DNA of 64,000 nt, taken from contig NZ_JACHNH010000001.1 of assembly GCF_014205335.1 (NCBI RefSeq), forward strand, positions 7,248,501-7,312,500, in the 5' to 3' direction. Position numbers and translations under genes: made by a program. Positions 1-6,892 of this stretch are shown piece after piece. The notes under the pieces were generated by a model, which searched no databases, had not been told where the DNA came from, and worked only from the letters and a program-made list of their open reading frames with translations. The DNA comes from Amorphoplanes digitatis (GTDB taxonomy: Bacteria > Actinomycetota > Actinomycetes > Mycobacteriales > Micromonosporaceae). Position 1 is the first letter of the stretch; each line of letters begins with the position of its first letter.

Positions 1-205
1 GCCGCGGGTATGCCGTGTTGACCACCTGGAAGCCGCGGTCCAGCCGCCAGCCGTCGACGATGTCGGTGGCGACCCGGCCGCCGAGGCGGTCGGCGGCCTC
101 CACCAGGAGCCAGTCGACGCCGGCGCGGTCCAGGCGGCGGGCGGCGGCTAGGCCGGCTAGGCCGCCGCCGACGATGACGACGTCCACCGAGACGGGATGC
201 GACAC
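1..205 (-). CDS. FAD-dependent oxidoreductase, N-terminal fragment
   Basis: Only the first 68 or so codons are inside the window; the gene runs off the left edge. The reverse strand opens with a GTG (203-205) and encodes a dinucleotide-binding fold at once: VVIVGGGLAGLAAARRLDRA followed by LLVEAADRLGGRVATD. This is the GxGxxG...E plus GGR signature of flavin amine oxidase / phytoene-desaturase-like enzymes. A short GAGG lies a few bases before the GTG. Substrate cannot be told from the N-terminus. The family call is good; the exact enzyme is open. Confidence 0.75.
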   Translation of the reverse strand, partial: MSHPVSVDVVIVGGGLAGLAAARRLDRAGVDWLLVEAADRLGGRVATDIVDGWRLDRGFQVVNTAYPR

Positions 206-292
206 AGGCACCTCACAGGAGGACGGACAACGCAGGCTCAGCCTAGCGGCGGACGCGGCGGCGGGCAGGTGAAAGGGGGAGGAAGCCGCAGG

Positions 293-1048
293 TCAGGGAA
301 GGGCGTTCAGTCGTTCGCGGGCGGTGGCGATGGGCCAGCCGAACGCGCGGGACAGGTCGGCGGGCGTCGCCTCGATCATGGTTTCCGCGAAGCGGGCGGT
401 GGCGTAGGCGTGGTCGGTGCCGCCGCCGACGTCGAACAGGCGGCAGGTCAGGTCCATGACCGTGGCGGGCCAGCCGGCTCGGTGCTCCTCGACGCCGGCC
501 GAGGTGACCAGCAGGTGCCGTTGCAGGGCGGACATCGCCCGGTCGTAGCGGCCGCGGTCGCCGACGAGTTCGCGGAGCGCGGCGGTGGAGAGCGGGCCGG
601 TCAGCAGCGCCTCGGCTATGTGGTGGGCCTGGTCGGGCAGGTCCAGCTCGGCGTGATCGGTCGGTTCGCCGTCGCCGGGGTACAGGGCGGTGAGCATGGC
701 GGGCGAGAGCAGGGATGCCCGTTTGTGTATGAACTTGCCGTACCACGCCGCGCCGGTGGTCGGGAGTTCGTCCTTCCAGCGCCAGACCCGTTCCTCGAGT
801 GGGCCCATGCCGTCGGCGAACGGGGTGACGTCCGGGCCGGCCACCGCCTCCCACAGCGACGGGGCGGTGACCTTGTCGGTGGGGAACAGCACCGCGAAGC
901 CGACCCGGTCCATGAATGCGCCCGCCTCGGCGGCCGCGGTGAGCGGTGGGTCCGGCAGCCAGCGGTCGCCGCGGGCCCGGGCGAGCGCGTTCTGGTCGTG
1001 CACGGGTATCGGGTTTGTCGAAGGGGCGGCGGCGCGGCGAGACGGCAT
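293..1048 (-). CDS. AlkZ/YcaQ-related winged-helix protein
   Basis: A 251-residue soluble protein. The phrases FMDRVGFAVLFPTDKV, a Trp-rich central stretch (VWRWKDELPTTGAAWYGKF) and a C-terminal winged-helix-like half (STAALRELVGDRGRYDRAMSAL, then LQRHLLVT) resemble the AlkZ/YcaQ (HTH_42) family, whose characterised members are DNA glycosylases for alkylated or crosslinked bases. It is shorter than true AlkZ (about 360-400 aa), and I did not find the QxQ catalytic motif of that family, so repair activity is uncertain. The ATG at 1046-1048 lacks a clear Shine-Dalgarno; an internal GTG about 16 codons in is an alternative. It stands alone, divergent from the nucleotidyltransferase gene. Confidence 0.55.
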   Translation of the reverse strand: MPSRRAAAPSTNPIPVHDQNALARARGDRWLPDPPLTAAAEAGAFMDRVGFAVLFPTDKVTAPSLWEAVAGPDVTPFADGMGPLEERVWRWKDELPTTGAAWYGKFIHKRASLLSPAMLTALYPGDGEPTDHAELDLPDQAHHIAEALLTGPLSTAALRELVGDRGRYDRAMSALQRHLLVTSAGVEEHRAGWPATVMDLTCRLFDVGGGTDHAYATARFAETMIEATPADLSRAFGWPIATARERLNALP

Positions 1049-1358
1049 GCCGGGACGGTATCGCCCGGCTGTGACATCCCTCCCGCATCCGAGGTCGAGC
1101 AGGCACCTCCGCGGCCCGGCGGAGAGGCACCCGCTGATCGGCGGCGCGAGCGCGCTCAGCCCGGCGATCCGGACCGGCTCGCCACGCCGGGACCCGGTCC
1201 GTGACGATCGCCCGCATCACGGGCGCATCGCGGGGGGCATCGCGGGCGCTGGTGGTCGGTGGCGGCTCGCCGGCGGAGGTCGCCGGGCTGCGGGGCGTGG
1301 CGGGCGCATCGCGGGCGCCCGCACCGCCACGATTGCCCGGAATCCCTAGACTGCGGTC
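1049..1358. other. 310-bp divergent intergenic region
   Basis: This stretch lies between two divergent genes and so should hold promoters for both. It is very GC-rich. The only structure I see is a direct repeat of GGGCGCATCGCGGG at about 1221-1234 and again at about 1302-1315, with a related GGGGCATCGCGGGCGC between them. No convincing promoter hexamers, operator palindrome or small gene was recognised. Open frames crossing it are antisense shadows of the AlkZ-like gene. Confidence 0.4.
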
Positions 1359-2120
1359 ATGGTCATCTCGCCGCCGGTCGTCGCCGAGTTCGGCGGGCGG
1401 CTGGAGGCGCTGGGGTGGGTCAGCGATCTGCTGGTGGCGGGGTCCCTGGCGACCGGTGACTATCTTCCCGGCGTCAGCGACCTCGATCTGGTCGCGCTCG
1501 TCGACGGCCCGGTGGACGGTGACCGCCAGGCCGCGCTCGCGGCGCTGCACCGGCAGCTCGACGCGGACGCCGGCCGGGCGGCGAAGCTCGGCTGCGTGTA
1601 CGTCGACGCCGGCCGGCTCGCCGACATCGCGGCGAAGCATCCGACGTGGACTCATGGGCTGCTCGTCCAGCGCATCCTCTCGGGGATCTCGCGGGCGGAA
1701 CTGGTGCGGCACGGGTTCGCCGTATTCGGCCGCCCGCCACGGGACGTGCTGCCGGCGATGAGCGACGACGCCGTTCGGGAGGCCGCGCGCGCCGAGGTGA
1801 CCGGCTACTGGGCCTGGGCGGCCCGGCGGCCCTGGATCTGGTGGGATCCCGAGATGGCCGACCTCGGCCTCACGTCGATGGCCCGCGGCCGCCATGCGCT
1901 GCGCGACGGCGAGCTGCTCACCAAGAGCGCGGCAGTCGAGCTGGCCGACGCCCCGGCGTGGCTCCGGGACCAGCTGCGCGCCCGGCGGCGCGGCGGCGAC
2001 GTCCGGTCGCCCCGGACGCGGACGGCCCTCATCGCCTGGCGCGATGCGCGCCGAACCACCCGGCAGGCGGCAAAACCGGCCCGCCGCGCCACGCCAGAAA
2101 ATCGAGCGGTTCGCGAATAA
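1359..2120 (+). CDS. nucleotidyltransferase, aminoglycoside adenylyltransferase-like
   Basis: A 253-residue protein with a Pol-beta-type nucleotidyltransferase N-terminus. GSLATGDYLPGVSDLDLVAL (about residues 28-47) contains the GS...D-L-D metal-binding signature typical of ANT(3'')/ANT(9) enzymes. The C-terminal half (EVTGYWAWAARRPW, TKSAAVELA) looks like the helical domain that closes the substrate pocket in AadA-type enzymes. The extreme C-terminus is Arg-rich and probably disordered. The real substrate could be a drug, another small molecule or RNA; resistance is only inferred. It is monocistronic, with no clear RBS before the ATG. Confidence 0.65.
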   Translation: MVISPPVVAEFGGRLEALGWVSDLLVAGSLATGDYLPGVSDLDLVALVDGPVDGDRQAALAALHRQLDADAGRAAKLGCVYVDAGRLADIAAKHPTWTHGLLVQRILSGISRAELVRHGFAVFGRPPRDVLPAMSDDAVREAARAEVTGYWAWAARRPWIWWDPEMADLGLTSMARGRHALRDGELLTKSAAVELADAPAWLRDQLRARRRGGDVRSPRTRTALIAWRDARRTTRQAAKPARRATPENRAVRE

Positions 2121-2162
2121 TGTCCGGATCGACGGGTCGGGCAAGAGGGCAGAAACAAAGCA

Positions 2163-2197
2163 AGAGGCACGATCACCGCGTACGGGATCATGCCTCT
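2163..2197 (-). terminator. intrinsic terminator of tRNA-Asn
   Basis: Read on the minus strand, 12-bp arms (AGAGGCATGATC and GATCGTGCCTCT, one G-U pair) close an 11-nt loop. They are followed at once by TGCTTTGTTTCT, a T-rich tail unusual in this GC-rich DNA. The hairpin starts 6 bp downstream of the tRNA-Asn 3' end, which fits termination of that transcript. Confidence 0.75.
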
Positions 2198-2203
2198 GAA
2201 AAG

Positions 2204-2276
2204 CTCCCCCGATTGGACTCGAACCAATAACCTGCCGGTTAACAGCCGGCTGCTCTGCCAATTGAGCTACAGGGGA
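2204..2276 (-). tRNA. tRNA-Asn (GTT)
   Basis: The minus strand folds as a complete 73-nt cloverleaf. The acceptor stem is TCCCCTG/CGGGGGA with one G-T pair and discriminator G. The D-arm is around AGCTCAATTGGCAGAGC, the anticodon stem is CCGGC/GCCGG with loop TGTTAAC (anticodon GTT, Asn), and the T-arm contains GGTTCGAGTCC. The 3' CCA is not encoded, which is common in actinobacteria. Confidence 0.97.
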
Positions 2277-2483
2277 TTGCTGCGCCTCGGCCCCCGCGTT
2301 CGCGGTTGTCGTGGCGACCGGAACGACAATACATGACCGCACCGCCGACGCGGGAGGTGGGTGACCCTGGCGCGCCGCGTGGTGCGTAACAGGTGAGGAA
2401 ACTGCTCCCGGTGAATGACGGAGCGGCAGGATGGGTATGCAGCGGGTCAGACGCACGAGCGTCATCGAACGGAAGGAGCCGCC

Positions 2484-2798
2484 ATGCGCGGAAAGCTCAT
2501 GTTCATCACGGGTCTCGCGGCGGGCTTCGTCCTGGGCAGCCGGGCCGGCCGGGAGAAGTACGAGGAGATCGCAGCCAGCGCCAAGAAGGTGTGGGAGCAC
2601 CCCACGGTCCAGGAGGCCGCAGGCGTCGCACAGGCACAGGCCAACAAGCTCTACACCGAGGGCAAGGACAAGCTGAACCAGTCCAAGCTCGGTGAGAAGC
2701 TGCACTCGGCCGCCGCCAGCAGCAGCAGCACGTCGGACAGCAGCCTCTCGAGCACCGGTGCCGGCTCACTGTCGAACAGCACCGGCGCCAAGTACTGA
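2484..2798 (+). CDS. YtxH-like small membrane-anchored protein
   Basis: A 104-residue protein. The N-terminus MRGKLMFITGLAAGFVLGSR is a short glycine/alanine-rich membrane segment of the YtxH type. It is followed by AGREKYEEIAASAKKVWEHP, the charged helix usual in this family, and a low-complexity Ser-rich tail (SSSSTSDSSLSSTG). The ATG at 2484 was chosen because GGAAGGAG (2471-2478) lies 5 bases upstream; in-frame upstream starts lack this. YtxH proteins are often general-stress genes. A GGGTAT at 2433-2438 resembles a sigma-B/F-type -10, but no good GTTT -35 partner was found. Function unknown. Confidence 0.75.
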   Translation: MRGKLMFITGLAAGFVLGSRAGREKYEEIAASAKKVWEHPTVQEAAGVAQAQANKLYTEGKDKLNQSKLGEKLHSAAASSSSTSDSSLSSTGAGSLSNSTGAKY

Positions 2799-2811
2799 CG
2801 TACCGCAGTTC

Positions 2812-2840
2812 AAGGCCCGGCCCTCCGAGGGCCGGGCCTT
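2812..2840. terminator. bidirectional terminator hairpin
   Basis: A perfect 13-bp inverted repeat (AAGGCCCGGCCCT / AGGGCCGGGCCTT) with a 3-nt loop lies between the convergent YtxH-like and isomerase genes. The outer A:T pairs give a short T run on either strand, so it can serve both transcripts. Confidence 0.8.
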
Positions 2841-2860
2841 TGCACGCGGCGAAAGCGCGG

Positions 2861-3868
2861 TCAGGACGAGGACGAGAAGGCGGCGTCGAACGCCGCCGAC
2901 GGCGGGTCGAACGCCAGCCGGCGGACGAATTGCAGCGCCTCGGGCGCCCCGACCAGCCGGTCCATGCCGGCGTCCTCCCACTCGATGGAGAGCGGGCCGG
3001 CGTAGCCGATCGCGTTGAGCGCCCGGAAGCAGTCCTCCCACGGCACGTCGCCGTGCCCGGTGGAGACGAAGTCCCAGCCGCGGCGCAGGTCGGCCCACGG
3101 CAGGTGCGACGACATCCGGCCGCGGCGGCCGTCGCCGGTGCGGACCTTCGCGTCCTTGCAGTCGACGTGGTAGATCCGGTCGGCGAACTCGAGGATGAAG
3201 TTGACCGGGTCGAGGTCCTGCCAGACGAAGTGCGACGGGTCCCAGTTGAGCCCGAACGCCGGGCGGTGCCCGATCGCGTCGAGCGTGCGGCGGGTGGTCC
3301 AGTAGTCGTACGCGATCTCGCTGGGGTGCACCTCGTGCGCGAAGCGGACGCCCTCGGCGTCGAAGACGTCGAGGATCGGGTTCCACCGGTCGGCGAAGTC
3401 CTGGTAGCCGCGCTCGATCATCGAGTCGGGCACCGGCGGGAACATCGCGACGGTGTGCCAGATCGAGGAGCCGGTGAAGCCGATCACGGTGTCGACGCCG
3501 AACCGGGCGGCCGCCCGCGCGGTGTCCTTCATCCGCTCGGCGGCCCGCTGCCGTACCTGCTCGGCGTCGCCGTCGCCCCAGATCGCGGCGGGCAGGATGC
3601 CCTGGTGCCGCTCGTCGATCGGGTGGTCGCAGACGGCCTGGCCGACCAGGTGGTTGGAGATCGCGAAGACCTGCAGGTTGTGCTTCGCGAGCTGCTCGCG
3701 CTTGCGGTCGAGGTAGTCGCTCTCGGCCAGCGCCCGGTCGACCTCGAAGTGGTCGCCCCAGCAGGCGATCTCCAGGCCGTCGTAGCCCCACTCGGAGGCG
3801 AGCCGGCAGACCTCCTCGAACGGCAGGTCGGCCCACTGGCCGGTGAAGAGCGTAATGGGTCGGGCCAT
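2861..3868 (-). CDS. sugar phosphate isomerase/epimerase (TIM barrel)
   Basis: A 335-residue protein of the xylose-isomerase-like TIM-barrel (AP endonuclease 2) superfamily. Visible signatures are GYDGLEIACWGDHFEVD (strand 2 region), HEVHPSEIAYDYWT (metal-ligand Glu/His region), GLNWDPSHFVWQ and YHVDCKDAKV (late-barrel metal ligands), and LSIEWEDAGMD. Enzymes of this type isomerise or epimerise sugars, inositols or keto acids using a divalent metal. The ATG at 3866-3868 has GGGAGA in RBS position; a frame upstream to 3910 lacks one. It lies downstream of the EboE-like gene and the sugar ABC operon, suggesting catabolism of the imported carbohydrate. Substrate unknown. Confidence 0.85.
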   Translation of the reverse strand: MARPITLFTGQWADLPFEEVCRLASEWGYDGLEIACWGDHFEVDRALAESDYLDRKREQLAKHNLQVFAISNHLVGQAVCDHPIDERHQGILPAAIWGDGDAEQVRQRAAERMKDTARAAARFGVDTVIGFTGSSIWHTVAMFPPVPDSMIERGYQDFADRWNPILDVFDAEGVRFAHEVHPSEIAYDYWTTRRTLDAIGHRPAFGLNWDPSHFVWQDLDPVNFILEFADRIYHVDCKDAKVRTGDGRRGRMSSHLPWADLRRGWDFVSTGHGDVPWEDCFRALNAIGYAGPLSIEWEDAGMDRLVGAPEALQFVRRLAFDPPSAAFDAAFSSSS

Positions 3869-4042
3869 GTCATCTCCCTGTCCGCGGCCGCATCCGTCGC
3901 GACCGCACAAAGGGGTTCCGTGTGGCCCGCGTGAGGGCGGCAGGCCGGGGCGGCACCCCGCGGGAACGTCGCGGCCGGGCCGGGTTTGCGCCTCCCGGCC
4001 GGCCCGCCCGTCGCGGCGGTGCCTGCACCGACTCTAAAGCCG

Positions 4043-4058
4043 CGGCCCCGGCCGCGAA
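4043..4058 (-). terminator. possible terminator after EboE-like gene
   Basis: A 7-bp GC-only inverted repeat (CGCGGCC/GGCCGCG) with a 2-nt loop sits 10 bp after the stop of the EboE-like gene and is followed on the minus strand by GCTTTAG. The very small loop and weak T tract keep this tentative. A second GC-rich hairpin is possible around 3971-4010. Confidence 0.35.
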
Positions 4059-4067
4059 AGACCCGGG

Positions 4068-5147
4068 TCAGTGCACGGCGACGGCCTCTGCGGGGGGCGA
4101 GAGGCCGAGCTCACCCAGGGCGCTCAGCGCGTACGCGATCTGCGCGGCGGCGTCGTCGCGGCCCGAGGTCTCCACGTCGAGGTGTTCGGTCCCGGCGGAG
4201 CCGGAGACCGTCAGGTGCCGCAGCGCCGCGCGCCAGACCTCGGTGGTCGCCCTCAGCGGCGGCGCCGGCTGGGTGTGCAACGGTACGGGGCAGCGCACCC
4301 GCCACGGGCCGGGCAGGCCGGCGTCGAGCGCCTCGGCCGGGTCGGCGGCGTAACCGCCCTCGGGGTTGGTGACGGGGTACCCGGCGTACCCGCGCAGCCG
4401 CTCGGCGGACGCGACCGGATCGGCGGCCTCGAGCGCCGCGGCGACCTGTACCCGGATGATCGAGACGCCGGCGGTGGCGAGCCGGTCGAGGACCTCGGTG
4501 GGGCTCTCCCAGGTGCAGGCGAGGCCGGCCAGGTCCAGGCAGACGCCGAGGCGCTCCCGGTCGAGCCGGGCGAACGCGGCGACGATCGACTCGACGCCGT
4601 CGAGCAGTTGGCCGGGCCCGGGCTGGAAGCCGACGCGGACGGCCCGGCCCTGGTGCCAGGCGACCTCGGCGAGGCCGCCGGAGAGCCGGGAGAGGATCCG
4701 GTCGGCGGACTTCTGGCGTGCCTCGTCCCAGCCGGCCCGGTTGCCGAGGCCGGTCGTGGTGACCGCGCCGCGGACGGCGTCCTCCGGCAGCAGGTCGGTG
4801 AGGATGCGGGCGAGGTCGAGGGTGTATTCCAGCCGGGCCGGGTGGCTCCAGTCGGGGTCCTCGTCGCCGCCCTCGGAGTAGGGCGCTCCGCTCAGCGTGC
4901 GGATCTCGAGCCCGCGGGCGTCGAGCTCGGCACGCAGCCGGGTACGGGAGCGGCCGTCGATCGCGAGGGCGGCGGCGAGGGTGGGCGGGAGCCAGAGGCT
5001 CACCCCGAGGGTCTCCACACAGAGGCGATCACGGACTGCGGCGTACGCGTCGAGGTGTTCGACGACGGCCGGGAGATCCCGGGCGGGCCGCACGTTCGCG
5101 CCGTGGCTCAAGTGGACGACCCGGCCCGATCGGTGGCGCAGACGCAT
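4068..5147 (-). CDS. EboE-like TIM-barrel protein
   Basis: A 359-residue protein whose N-terminus VVHLSHGANVRPARDLPAV, followed by LGVSLWLPPTLAAALA and LEIRTLSGAPYSEGG, resembles the EboE ('metabolite traffic protein') branch of the xylose-isomerase-like TIM barrels. Later motifs (RVGFQPGPGQLLDG, LGVCLDLAGLACTWE, HLDVETSG) are compatible with metal-ligand positions. EboE belongs to a conserved set implicated in moving precursors to the cell envelope, but the other ebo genes are not visible here, so a plain sugar isomerase role is equally possible. The start has AGGAGG 7 bases before the ATG. A small ORF and strong hairpin lie upstream on the same strand. Confidence 0.6.
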   Translation of the reverse strand: MRLRHRSGRVVHLSHGANVRPARDLPAVVEHLDAYAAVRDRLCVETLGVSLWLPPTLAAALAIDGRSRTRLRAELDARGLEIRTLSGAPYSEGGDEDPDWSHPARLEYTLDLARILTDLLPEDAVRGAVTTTGLGNRAGWDEARQKSADRILSRLSGGLAEVAWHQGRAVRVGFQPGPGQLLDGVESIVAAFARLDRERLGVCLDLAGLACTWESPTEVLDRLATAGVSIIRVQVAAALEAADPVASAERLRGYAGYPVTNPEGGYAADPAEALDAGLPGPWRVRCPVPLHTQPAPPLRATTEVWRAALRHLTVSGSAGTEHLDVETSGRDDAAAQIAYALSALGELGLSPPAEAVAVH

Positions 5148-5329
5148 CAGAATCCCTCCTGGAGCGGAGCGTCACTCGTGCATTCGCACGTGCATCGGTT
5201 CGTGCTGCGTCCAGTATGGATCAAGTGGCCGCGGGTTTCCGACGCTGTCGTGGCGGACCGACGGGGTGCCATGACGCCTCCATCCGTGGTTTGTCTGCCC
5301 TCGGATACGAGACTCGACCGCCTGCCGGA

Positions 5330-5434
5330 TCAGCGGCGTACGCGCCGTGCGACGCCGTGACCGGCGCATACATGATCCACAAAGGGCGGGCCCATCGGCT
5401 TCCGCCAATGAACCCGCCCCGGTGAGCTGGCCAT
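5330..5434 (-). CDS. possible 34-aa leader peptide
   Basis: A 34-codon frame, ATG at 5432-5434 and TGA at 5330-5332, begins MASSPGRVHWRKPMGPPFVD. AAGGGGA lies about 4 bases before the ATG. It sits on the same strand as, and about 180 bp upstream of, the EboE-like gene, and a GNRA-capped hairpin lies inside it. That layout would suit a translated leader controlling transcription of the downstream gene. I do not recognise the peptide. It could be a chance frame in GC-rich DNA. Confidence 0.3.
   Translation of the reverse strand: MASSPGRVHWRKPMGPPFVDHVCAGHGVARRVRR
5384..5419 (-). terminator. hairpin with GGAA loop, possible attenuator
   Basis: On the minus strand, two 16-nt arms (GGGCGGGTTCATTGGC and GCCGATGGGCCCGCCC) pair fully if G-U pairs are allowed. 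They close a GGAA tetraloop and are followed by TTTGTGG. On the plus strand the G-U positions become C-A mismatches, so the structure favours a leftward RNA. It lies in the 5' region of the EboE-like gene and may be an attenuator. Confidence 0.5.
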
Positions 5435-5550
5435 GCTTTCCCCTTGAGGCAAGTCGACACACCCGCAAAGAGAGCGTTATCCGTTCATCAATTGCACACT
5501 TGGACACGCACGGAACGATCACACGTGACGATCAACCGTGCGGGCGTCCC

Positions 5551-5602
5551 GCGGCTGTCCGGCACCGATCGGGAACCCGGTCGGTCGATGCCGGACAGCC
5601 GC
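5551..5602 (-). terminator. long hairpin downstream of dehydrogenase gene
   Basis: A perfect 14-bp inverted repeat (GCGGCTGTCCGGCA at 5551-5564, complement at 5589-5602) encloses a second, nearly perfect inner stem (CCGATCGGG/CCCGGTCGG). It is the second of two hairpins after the Gfo/Idh gene and has no T tract. It probably acts as a terminator or 3'-end stabiliser for the sugar operon. Confidence 0.55.
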
Positions 5603-5615
5603 TCCGTCGTACGCC

Positions 5616-5644
5616 GGACGGCACGGGGCGCAACCGTGCCGTCC
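5616..5644 (-). terminator. first hairpin downstream of dehydrogenase gene
   Basis: A perfect 9-bp inverted repeat (GGACGGCAC/GTGCCGTCC) with an 11-nt loop begins 28 bp after the dehydrogenase stop codon. Together with the hairpin at 5551-5602 it forms a tandem 3'-end structure. Confidence 0.5.
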
Positions 5645-5672
5645 CTCACGGCGTACAGCGGAGGTCCGCTTC

Positions 5673-6857
5673 TCAGACGACCGCCAGGGCGTCCTCCACG
5701 GGCACCCAGGCCGACGCCGCGGCCGACCGCTCGACCGCGCCGAGCACGAGCTGAACCTGCAACGCGTCGGCGAACGACGGCGTCGGGTCCTCCCCCGCCG
5801 CGACCGCCGCGATCAGGTCCCGCAACTGGTGGGTGAAGGAGTGTTCGTAGCCGATCGGATGCCCCGGCGGCCACCACGCCGCCAGGTACGGGTGGTCCGG
5901 CTCGGTCACCAGGATCCGGCTGAAGCCCTGCTCGGTCGTGGGCAGCGTGGCGTCGTAGAACTCGAGCTCGTTCATCCGCTCGAAGTCGAACGCCACCGAG
6001 CCCAGCGAGCCGTTCAGCTCCACCCGCAGCCCGTTCTTGCGGCCGGTGGCGAAGCGGGTCGCCTCGTAGGTGGCGACCGCTCCCCCGTCGAGCCGGGCCA
6101 GGAACAGCGCGGCGTCGTCGACGGTCACCTGACCGAGCCCCGAGCTCCGGTCGCCCGCGGCCGACAACCCGGCGGCCGCGCTCGGCAGTGGACGCTCGCG
6201 GACGAACGTCTCGGTCAGGGCGGTGACCTCGGTGATCGCCTGGCCGGTGACGTACTGGGTGAGATCGACGATGTGCGCGCCGATGTCGCCCAGTGCCCCC
6301 GATCCCGCCACCTCCTTGCGCAGGCGCCAGACCAGCGGGAACTCCGGATCGACGATCCAGTCCTGCAGGTAGACCGCCCGCACGTGGCGAATCTTCCCGA
6401 TCCGGCCGGCGGCCACCAGCTGACGCATCAGCGCGACCGCCGGCACCCGGCGATAGTTGAAGCCGCACATGGCCCGTACCCCGCGCTCCGCGGCCTGCGC
6501 CGCGGCCTCGGCCATCTCGCGGGCCTCGGCCACCGAGTTGGCCAGCGGCTTCTCGCAGAGCACGTGCTTGCCCGCGGCGAGCGCGGCGAGCGCTATCTCC
6601 CGGTGGGTGTCACCCGGCGTGCAGATGTCCACCAGGTCGATGTCGTCGCGCTCGATCACCTCCCGCCAGTCGGTCGAGTGCCCCTCCCAGCCGAACTTGG
6701 CCGCCGCGGCCGCGACCTTCTCCTCGTCGCGGCCGCAGACCACCGACATCCGTGCCGACAGCGGCAGGTCGAACGCGCGGTTGACGGTGCGCCACGCCTG
6801 TGAGTGCGCCGCGCCCATGAACGCGTAGCCGACCATGCCGACCCGCAGCTGCCCCAT
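5673..6857 (-). CDS. Gfo/Idh/MocA family oxidoreductase
   Basis: A 394-residue NAD(P)-dependent sugar or cyclitol dehydrogenase. The Rossmann start RVGMVGYAFMGAAHSQAW (residues 5-22), the family hallmark CEKPLANS (EKP motif, about residues 99-106) and the central catalytic region VAGSGALGDIGAHIVDLTQY (conserved D-x-x-x-H) are all visible. The length suits the family. AAAAGGAG precedes the ATG. It is the last gene of the ROK-ABC operon, 35 bp after the binding-protein gene, so it probably oxidises the imported carbohydrate, for example inositol or a derived sugar. The substrate is not determinable here. Confidence 0.92.
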   Translation of the reverse strand: MGQLRVGMVGYAFMGAAHSQAWRTVNRAFDLPLSARMSVVCGRDEEKVAAAAAKFGWEGHSTDWREVIERDDIDLVDICTPGDTHREIALAALAAGKHVLCEKPLANSVAEAREMAEAAAQAAERGVRAMCGFNYRRVPAVALMRQLVAAGRIGKIRHVRAVYLQDWIVDPEFPLVWRLRKEVAGSGALGDIGAHIVDLTQYVTGQAITEVTALTETFVRERPLPSAAAGLSAAGDRSSGLGQVTVDDAALFLARLDGGAVATYEATRFATGRKNGLRVELNGSLGSVAFDFERMNELEFYDATLPTTEQGFSRILVTEPDHPYLAAWWPPGHPIGYEHSFTHQLRDLIAAVAAGEDPTPSFADALQVQLVLGAVERSAAASAWVPVEDALAVV

Positions 6858-6892
6858 CAGATCTCCTTTTACGATGAAATAAGGCGGACCGC

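Larger units (their letters stand above)
5148..5672. other. 525-bp regulatory gap between sugar operon and EboE-like gene
   Basis: This stretch holds several structures. Two hairpins lie near the dehydrogenase gene (5551-5602 and 5616-5644). A small minus-strand ORF (5330-5434) contains a terminator-like hairpin (5384-5419). A direct repeat CGTGCATTCG / CGTGCATCGG lies at 5177-5186 and 5189-5198, about 30 bp before the EboE-like start, and could be an operator. The part at about 5440-5530 is less GC-rich than its surroundings and is the likeliest promoter zone for the leftward transcript, although no hexamer pair is compelling. Confidence 0.5.

Noticed and set aside
1359..2120. Call as a proven aminoglycoside resistance gene
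   Set aside because: Only the generic nucleotidyltransferase signature is visible; it is a chromosomal single gene without mobile context, so the substrate is left open.
2411..2438. Sigma-B/F-type promoter before the YtxH-like gene
   Set aside because: GGGTAT fits a -10, but no GTTT-like -35 lies at the right distance, so it is mentioned only as a possibility.
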